From Indolivaga capnocytophagoides DSM 22835 (lineage in GTDB: Bacteria; Bacteroidota; Bacteroidia; Bacteroidales; Dysgonomonadaceae), in the NCBI RefSeq assembly GCF_000426485.1, contig NZ_KE384529.1:186001-250000 (forward strand): 64,000 nucleotides of DNA. The letters run 5' to 3'. The notes below the pieces were generated by a model, which saw only the letters and a list, made by a program, of their open reading frames with translations, did no database searches and was not told where the DNA came from. This document shows, piece by piece, positions 59,370 through 64,000 of the stretch. Numbering within the stretch: the first letter of the stretch is position 1; each line of letters opens with the position of its first letter. Made by a program: the position numbers and the translations under genes.

Positions 59370-62300
59370 ATGAAACATTTTTATTGTTTTTGTCTATCCT
59401 TTTTTCTAATCATCACAACAGCCAGTCCGTTTGGCAATTACTTTGTACATATAAATGGCAAAGACGGGCTATCTCATAATAATGTCAAGTCCATTATTCA
59501 GGATAGTTATGGTTTTATGTGGTTCGGCACACGAAATAAGCTGAATAGGTACGATGGTACATCTATCAAGATTTTTGATTGTTTTGACTCATCCACTCAT
59601 AAGCGCAATAATAATATAAGTGCTCTTTTCGAGAATTCAGATCATAAATTATGGGTGGGCACCGATAATGGAGTTTTCATATTCGATCCTATCTGCGAAA
59701 GTTTTCATTCTTTTGACAGTAAAACCTCAGATAATCAAGCTATAGCACAATGGATAGCAGATATACAAAAAGACGATAATAATAATATTTGGATAGTTGT
59801 ACCTAATCAAGGAGTATTTAAGTTTAATCTTGACTCAAAGATACTGAAATTATACAGTGTAGTAAATAAACTAGCTCCCAGCAAAACCAATCCACAATGT
59901 ATATCAATCGAAAAAAACGGACGTGTTTGGATTGGTACCAACGGACAGGGTGTATTCCTATATAATGAGAATAAAGACTCTTTCACTCAATACAATGGAA
60001 GTAATCAGGGAGGAGAATCTCTGCTGAACAAAAATATTTATACAATGTGCCATATCAATGAAGATCTAATCATTGGTGTACACGAGGGATGCCTGATGAA
60101 ATTAGATACCAGAAAAAACCATGCTAGCAATATGCATATACCTCAAGTAGATTATAAAATCATCCGAGATATTATACTTTTTGATGATGTACTGTGGATA
60201 GGTACTCAAAACGGAATTACTGAAATCAACCTGAAAACAAACAAGATAAAGCAAACTCAAGAAGATCTGATCAATCAGTATTCGTTGTCTGACAATATTA
60301 TAGAAAAAATATATAAAGACAAAGAAGGAGGAATATGGGTGGGAACCAATTTTGGGGGAGTAAACTATCTACCAAACAGCCATAATAATTTCGAGAAATA
60401 TCTTCCAAACAGCAGTAGCAACCTGAACAGTATCTCTAAGCGCATACGAGAAATAGCTGAAGATGCCGACGGCCGGATATGGCTGGGAACGGAAGATGCC
60501 GGGGTAATAGCTTTTGATACAGAAAAACAAGAGTTTAAACAGATTACCCACAGCAGCCGAAAAAAGACATTAGCCATGCTGATGAAAGATAACGACTTAT
60601 GGGTTGGATATTTCAAAGATGGCCTTGATGTTATCAACAAAAAAACAGGAGCTATAAAGCATTATTCGGCCGAGATGCTCGGTATAAACGAAGAAAGCAT
60701 ATACGCTCTTTGTGAAGACCGATATGGAAAGGTTTGGCTGGGTAATGCTTGGGGTGTATTTGTTGCCGAAAAAGGCAGCATGCAATTCAAGCGCATGGAT
60801 ATATTCGGATTATGCTACACCTATAATATAATAGAAGATTCGGAAGGCTTCATATGGGTCGCCTGCTTAGGTTCGGGAGTTTTCCAGTACAATCCTCTGA
60901 CAAACGAGATCCATCATTATACAAATAACGGCGAAATAAACAGCATCAGTTCTAATGCCGTAAGTAGTATTACAGAAGACCACTCAGGACAAATCTGGTT
61001 TTCAACAGACAGAGGTGGAATTTGTAAATTTAACAAGAAACAAAAACAATTCACCTCCTATTCTATAAAAGAAGGATTACCAGATGATATTGCATACAAA
61101 ATACTGGAAGATAAGAACTACAACTTATGGTTCGGAACTAATAAAGGATTGGTAAAATTTAATTCTATAACCCATAACATCAGAGTATATACTCAAAGCG
61201 ATGGACTATTATCCGAAGAATTTAACTATAACTCGGGCATTGTAAGCCGCTCAGGAAAATTATACCTCGGCAGTATGGAAGGATTAGTAGCTTTTCGTCC
61301 TGAAGAATTCAAAGACAATAATTTTGTTCCACCAGTATATATAACCAGATTTTCGATATTTAACAAGGAAGTTAATCACATACCTTCAAGCTCCGAGTCG
61401 ACAGGTACAAGTATAATACATGCACAAAAATTAGAGCTAAAATACAACCAGTCTAATATCAGCTTCGACTTCGTATCCCTAAGTTATACATCTCCCCAAT
61501 CAAATATGTACGCTTACAAAATGGAGAATGTTGACAAAGAATGGATCTATACAAAAGACAGCCACAGTGCATCTTATGCTAACCTCAGTCCGGGAACTTA
61601 TACCTTTAAAGTAAAAGGAAGTAACAATGACGGAGTATGGAATGAAACTGGAGCATCCATTGAAATAGTAATATCTCCGCCTTGGTGGCTTAGCAATATC
61701 GCAAGAATCCTTTACATATTATCCACATTTCTAATATTCTATACATGGTGGAGATGGTACAGCAAACGTATAGAAAAAGATGCAACTGAAGCCCGAATTT
61801 TGTCCGAAGCAGAAAAAGACAAAGAACTATATAAAGCTAAAGTCAATTTTTTCACGAATATAGCTCACGAAATACGTACTCCCATTACTCTGATAAACGG
61901 ACCTCTGGAGTCTCTTATCGAATTAAATCTAAAAGATGAAGACGTCAGATACAATTTGTCTATTATAGAACGGAATACTAAACAGCTTCTGGAACTGATC
62001 AACCAAATATTAGACTTCCGAAAAATTGACGACAATAAGTTTTACACCTATTTTCAGAATATCAATATAAACCAACTGCTTGACAATATTATAATTCAAT
62101 TCGAAAAAGAAATAAATCTGAAACAGAAGAAGCTGACCATCAATAAAGATAACAACAACCCTATAATAGCAAAGATAGACAAGGATGCTATATCTAAAAT
62201 AATCAGCAACCTTTTATCAAATGCGATTAAATATTCGTCCCAAATAATCGCAATTAACTTGTATCAAAATGAAGCTAATGTACAACTCACAATCTTAAAT

Positions 62301-63347
62301 GACGGAACTCCTGTTCCCGAGGAGTTTAAGGATAAAATATTTGACCCGTTTTTTCAGGTCAATAATCCGGGTATAAATACATTCGGATCAGGCATAGGCT
62401 TATCTTTAGCAATGTCCTTAGTGAAAATGCACGATGGAACACTTACATACGAGTATGATAACGATCTGAATAAATTCACTTTAAACATTCCCTTAAACTT
62501 AATAGAAGAAATTGATACTCCTGCTGAATCTCACATTGTAAATGAAGAGAACCATACCGAAGATGAAATCCGCAAAAGCAGTTCAGCCGAAACTATACTA
62601 TTAGTCGAAGATCATAAAGAAATGCAGCTTTTTATGTATAATAAACTCCGGAATAACTACAATGTAGAAATTGCTGATAACGGAAAAGAGGCTCAGTTTA
62701 TACTTAAAAAGAAAAGTATCAATATTATAATCAGCGATATAATGATGCCCGAAATGGATGGCTTTGAACTCTGCAAATACATCAAAAAGAGCAGCGAATA
62801 CAATCATATTATCGTCATATTACTAACAGCCAAAAACGACTTGAGCAGTAAAATCAAAGGTCTCGAACTCGGTGCTGATGCATACGTCGAAAAACCATTT
62901 TCATTTTCATATCTGGAAACTTTGATTATCTCACTCGTCAACAATAAAAAACGGGACATGGAAATATTTCTCAAAAAACCATTCCTGACTATGATACATT
63001 CGGGAATGAGCAAGGGTGATGAAATATTCTTAAATAGTATAATCGATATTATAGATAAAAACATAACGGATACAGACCTCAATGTCGAAAAACTTGCCGA
63101 TCTGATGAAACTCAGTCGCTCGAGCCTTCACCGCAAGCTAAAAGCAGTCACAGATTCAAGTCCTGTTGACTTCATACGTCTTGTACGAATGCAAAAAGCA
63201 GCACAGATAATTCAGGATGGCGAACACCGTATCAATGAAGTATGCTTCCTTGTAGGAATCAATTCCCCGTCTTATTTTACCAAATTGTTCAGTTCTCAAT
63301 ACGGAATGACTCCTAAAGAATTTGAACGACAACAGAAAGGTAAATAA
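59370..63347 (+). CDS. Hybrid two-component system sensor/regulator (HTCS)
   Basis: 1325 residues from ATG 59370 (the TTG at 59340 lies in the promoter zone). Signal peptide, then about 700 residues of periplasmic two-component propeller repeats (DSYGFMWFGT, KLWVGTDNG, NNIWIVVPNQG) and a Y_Y_Y domain; one membrane segment (about 775-795, ILYILSTFLIFYTW). Cytoplasmic: HisKA with His833 in NIAHEIRTPI; HATPase with SNLLSNAIKYS and GSGIGLSLA; receiver with Asp1123 in IISDIMMPEMDG and Lys in VEKPF; AraC-type helix-turn-helix (about 1230-1325). Such proteins sense a periplasmic oligosaccharide and activate the adjacent susC operon, here transcribed divergently. Confidence 0.96.
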   Translation: MKHFYCFCLSFFLIITTASPFGNYFVHINGKDGLSHNNVKSIIQDSYGFMWFGTRNKLNRYDGTSIKIFDCFDSSTHKRNNNISALFENSDHKLWVGTDNGVFIFDPICESFHSFDSKTSDNQAIAQWIADIQKDDNNNIWIVVPNQGVFKFNLDSKILKLYSVVNKLAPSKTNPQCISIEKNGRVWIGTNGQGVFLYNENKDSFTQYNGSNQGGESLLNKNIYTMCHINEDLIIGVHEGCLMKLDTRKNHASNMHIPQVDYKIIRDIILFDDVLWIGTQNGITEINLKTNKIKQTQEDLINQYSLSDNIIEKIYKDKEGGIWVGTNFGGVNYLPNSHNNFEKYLPNSSSNLNSISKRIREIAEDADGRIWLGTEDAGVIAFDTEKQEFKQITHSSRKKTLAMLMKDNDLWVGYFKDGLDVINKKTGAIKHYSAEMLGINEESIYALCEDRYGKVWLGNAWGVFVAEKGSMQFKRMDIFGLCYTYNIIEDSEGFIWVACLGSGVFQYNPLTNEIHHYTNNGEINSISSNAVSSITEDHSGQIWFSTDRGGICKFNKKQKQFTSYSIKEGLPDDIAYKILEDKNYNLWFGTNKGLVKFNSITHNIRVYTQSDGLLSEEFNYNSGIVSRSGKLYLGSMEGLVAFRPEEFKDNNFVPPVYITRFSIFNKEVNHIPSSSESTGTSIIHAQKLELKYNQSNISFDFVSLSYTSPQSNMYAYKMENVDKEWIYTKDSHSASYANLSPGTYTFKVKGSNNDGVWNETGASIEIVISPPWWLSNIARILYILSTFLIFYTWWRWYSKRIEKDATEARILSEAEKDKELYKAKVNFFTNIAHEIRTPITLINGPLESLIELNLKDEDVRYNLSIIERNTKQLLELINQILDFRKIDDNKFYTYFQNININQLLDNIIIQFEKEINLKQKKLTINKDNNNPIIAKIDKDAISKIISNLLSNAIKYSSQIIAINLYQNEANVQLTILNDGTPVPEEFKDKIFDPFFQVNNPGINTFGSGIGLSLAMSLVKMHDGTLTYEYDNDLNKFTLNIPLNLIEEIDTPAESHIVNEENHTEDEIRKSSSAETILLVEDHKEMQLFMYNKLRNNYNVEIADNGKEAQFILKKKSINIIISDIMMPEMDGFELCKYIKKSSEYNHIIVILLTAKNDLSSKIKGLELGADAYVEKPFSFSYLETLIISLVNNKKRDMEIFLKKPFLTMIHSGMSKGDEIFLNSIIDIIDKNITDTDLNVEKLADLMKLSRSSLHRKLKAVTDSSPVDFIRLVRMQKAAQIIQDGEHRINEVCFLVGINSPSYFTKLFSSQYGMTPKEFERQQKGK

Positions 63348-63350
63348 AAA

Positions 63351-63390
63351 AAGAGGACAAGCCAAAGCCTGATTATCGGCTTTGACTTAT
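63351..63390. terminator. Bidirectional terminator between HTCS and the lipoprotein gene
   Basis: Arms 63359-63369 and 63378-63388 (CAAAGCC core with GGCTTTG, one mismatch outside), 8-nt loop. It sits in the 51-nt gap between two convergent genes; A-run on the left gives U-run for the minus strand. Confidence 0.65.
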
Positions 63391-63398
63391 TAATAGGA

Positions 63399-63899
63399 TC
63401 ACAGATTTACCGACAAAGGTGCGAATTCTGTTTCTACGCCATTAATTTTTAATCTCTTATGAACTGTAGGATCACCCTTTTTCCAAGTAAGGTATATATC
63501 AAATTCAACTTCATCGACTCGACCATTCCCCCAATCTATTGTTAGTTTTTGATTTTTGTAATTATCATCGGGTCTGAACTCTCCAAATCCCAAGATATTA
63601 TTGGGCTTATTTTTGTCCCTAGACGCATTATAACATCTTACAGCCAAAGGATAACAGTAGGTAGCTCTAAGATAATATTCACTGTCTTCTTTCGAGTATT
63701 TATATTCTTTACCGTTATAAGCAATCTTTACCTTAGATAAGAACGTTTCGTCATTTAGAAGATTGCTATTACCCACATTAAACTCGATACTATAATTGTA
63801 AAAGTCCCAGATTACATCTGGATCAGGACCATCGCTACTGCATGAGTTATTCGTAAACAGCAGGACAAGACAAATCAGAACAAGGTGTGTACGTCTCAT
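63399..63899 (-). CDS. Hypothetical lipoprotein
   Basis: 166 residues. Lipobox near TNNSC (Cys20) followed by SSDGPDPD, giving an acidic linker typical of Bacteroidota surface lipoproteins. The mature part is beta-strand rich (TIDWGNGRVDEVEFDIYLTW, HKRLKINGVETEFAP), probably a small beta-sandwich. No recognised family. Not obviously part of the PUL, from which it is convergent. Confidence 0.75.
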   Translation of the reverse strand: MRRTHLVLICLVLLFTNNSCSSDGPDPDVIWDFYNYSIEFNVGNSNLLNDETFLSKVKIAYNGKEYKYSKEDSEYYLRATYCYPLAVRCYNASRDKNKPNNILGFGEFRPDDNYKNQKLTIDWGNGRVDEVEFDIYLTWKKGDPTVHKRLKINGVETEFAPLSVNL

Positions 63900-64000
63900 T
63901 TTTCTGAAAGTTTTAGTTAGTGTTTGTTAGTTTATAAGTAGAACACCAAATATAAGAAAACAATCTAAAACACCAGACCTTATAACTACAAAATATATCT

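Overview
The window reads as an AT-rich chromosome segment from a Bacteroidota, most likely a Bacteroidales gut or termite-gut type close to Dysgonomonas. This is inferred from SusC/SusD, a one-protein hybrid two-component sensor, a type IX secretion (T9SS) sorting domain, GH92/GH95/GH36 enzymes, exported proteins with Gln at the predicted mature N-terminus, and promoter boxes of the TAnnTTTG type. No rRNA, tRNA, integrase, transposase or CRISPR array was recognised.

Layout. (1) 1-2118: 3' part of a sodium:solute symporter, convergent with a degenerate-Nudix regulator. (2) 2237-15176, mostly minus strand: GNAT enzyme, PIF1-like helicase fused to TPRs, a paired M16 protease (one catalytic, one non-catalytic subunit), an S9 peptidase, SufE, a glutaminyl cyclase, a K+/H+ antiporter and an LD-carboxypeptidase. 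(3) 15318-19688: gyrB, two paralogous tiny exported Lys-rich proteins with their own promoters and terminators, and a transglutaminase-fold protein. (4) 19926-26385: a DMT exporter, an AraC-type regulator that has lost its DNA-binding end, sbcD-sbcC, and one small hypothetical gene. (5) 26728-37484: a glycerol / glycerol-3-phosphate locus (glpD, glpK, glpF, an outer-membrane protein, glpA, glpB, glpC) with a divergent DeoR-family regulator and candidate shared TCGAAA direct-repeat operators. (6) 37545-40368: a pentapeptide-repeat membrane protein, a stand-alone SpoT-like HD protein and an acyltransferase. (7) 40467-63347: a polysaccharide utilisation locus: a divergent hybrid sensor, susC, susD, two clan GH-D enzymes, GH36, GH92, GH95 and a sialate-O-acetylesterase-like esterase. 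(8) 63399-63899: an orphan lipoprotein.

How it fits together. The glp locus would import glycerol (GlpF), phosphorylate it (GlpK) and oxidise it by two alternative respiratory dehydrogenases (GlpD or GlpABC). The PUL would bind and import a glycan carrying alpha-linked Gal, Man and Fuc caps and O-acetyl groups, and strip these with exo-acting enzymes. The glutaminyl cyclase can act on the many exported proteins here whose predicted first mature residue is Gln.

The most unusual signal is non-coding. At least eight copies of an imperfect palindrome (consensus AGGTCTCAGACCT, with a homologous tail that makes some copies about 100-130 bp) lie between genes. Several start exactly at a stop codon and others lie exactly 22 bp before a start codon. 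A second dispersed motif (GTNAC-AAAA-GTNAC) occurs three times.
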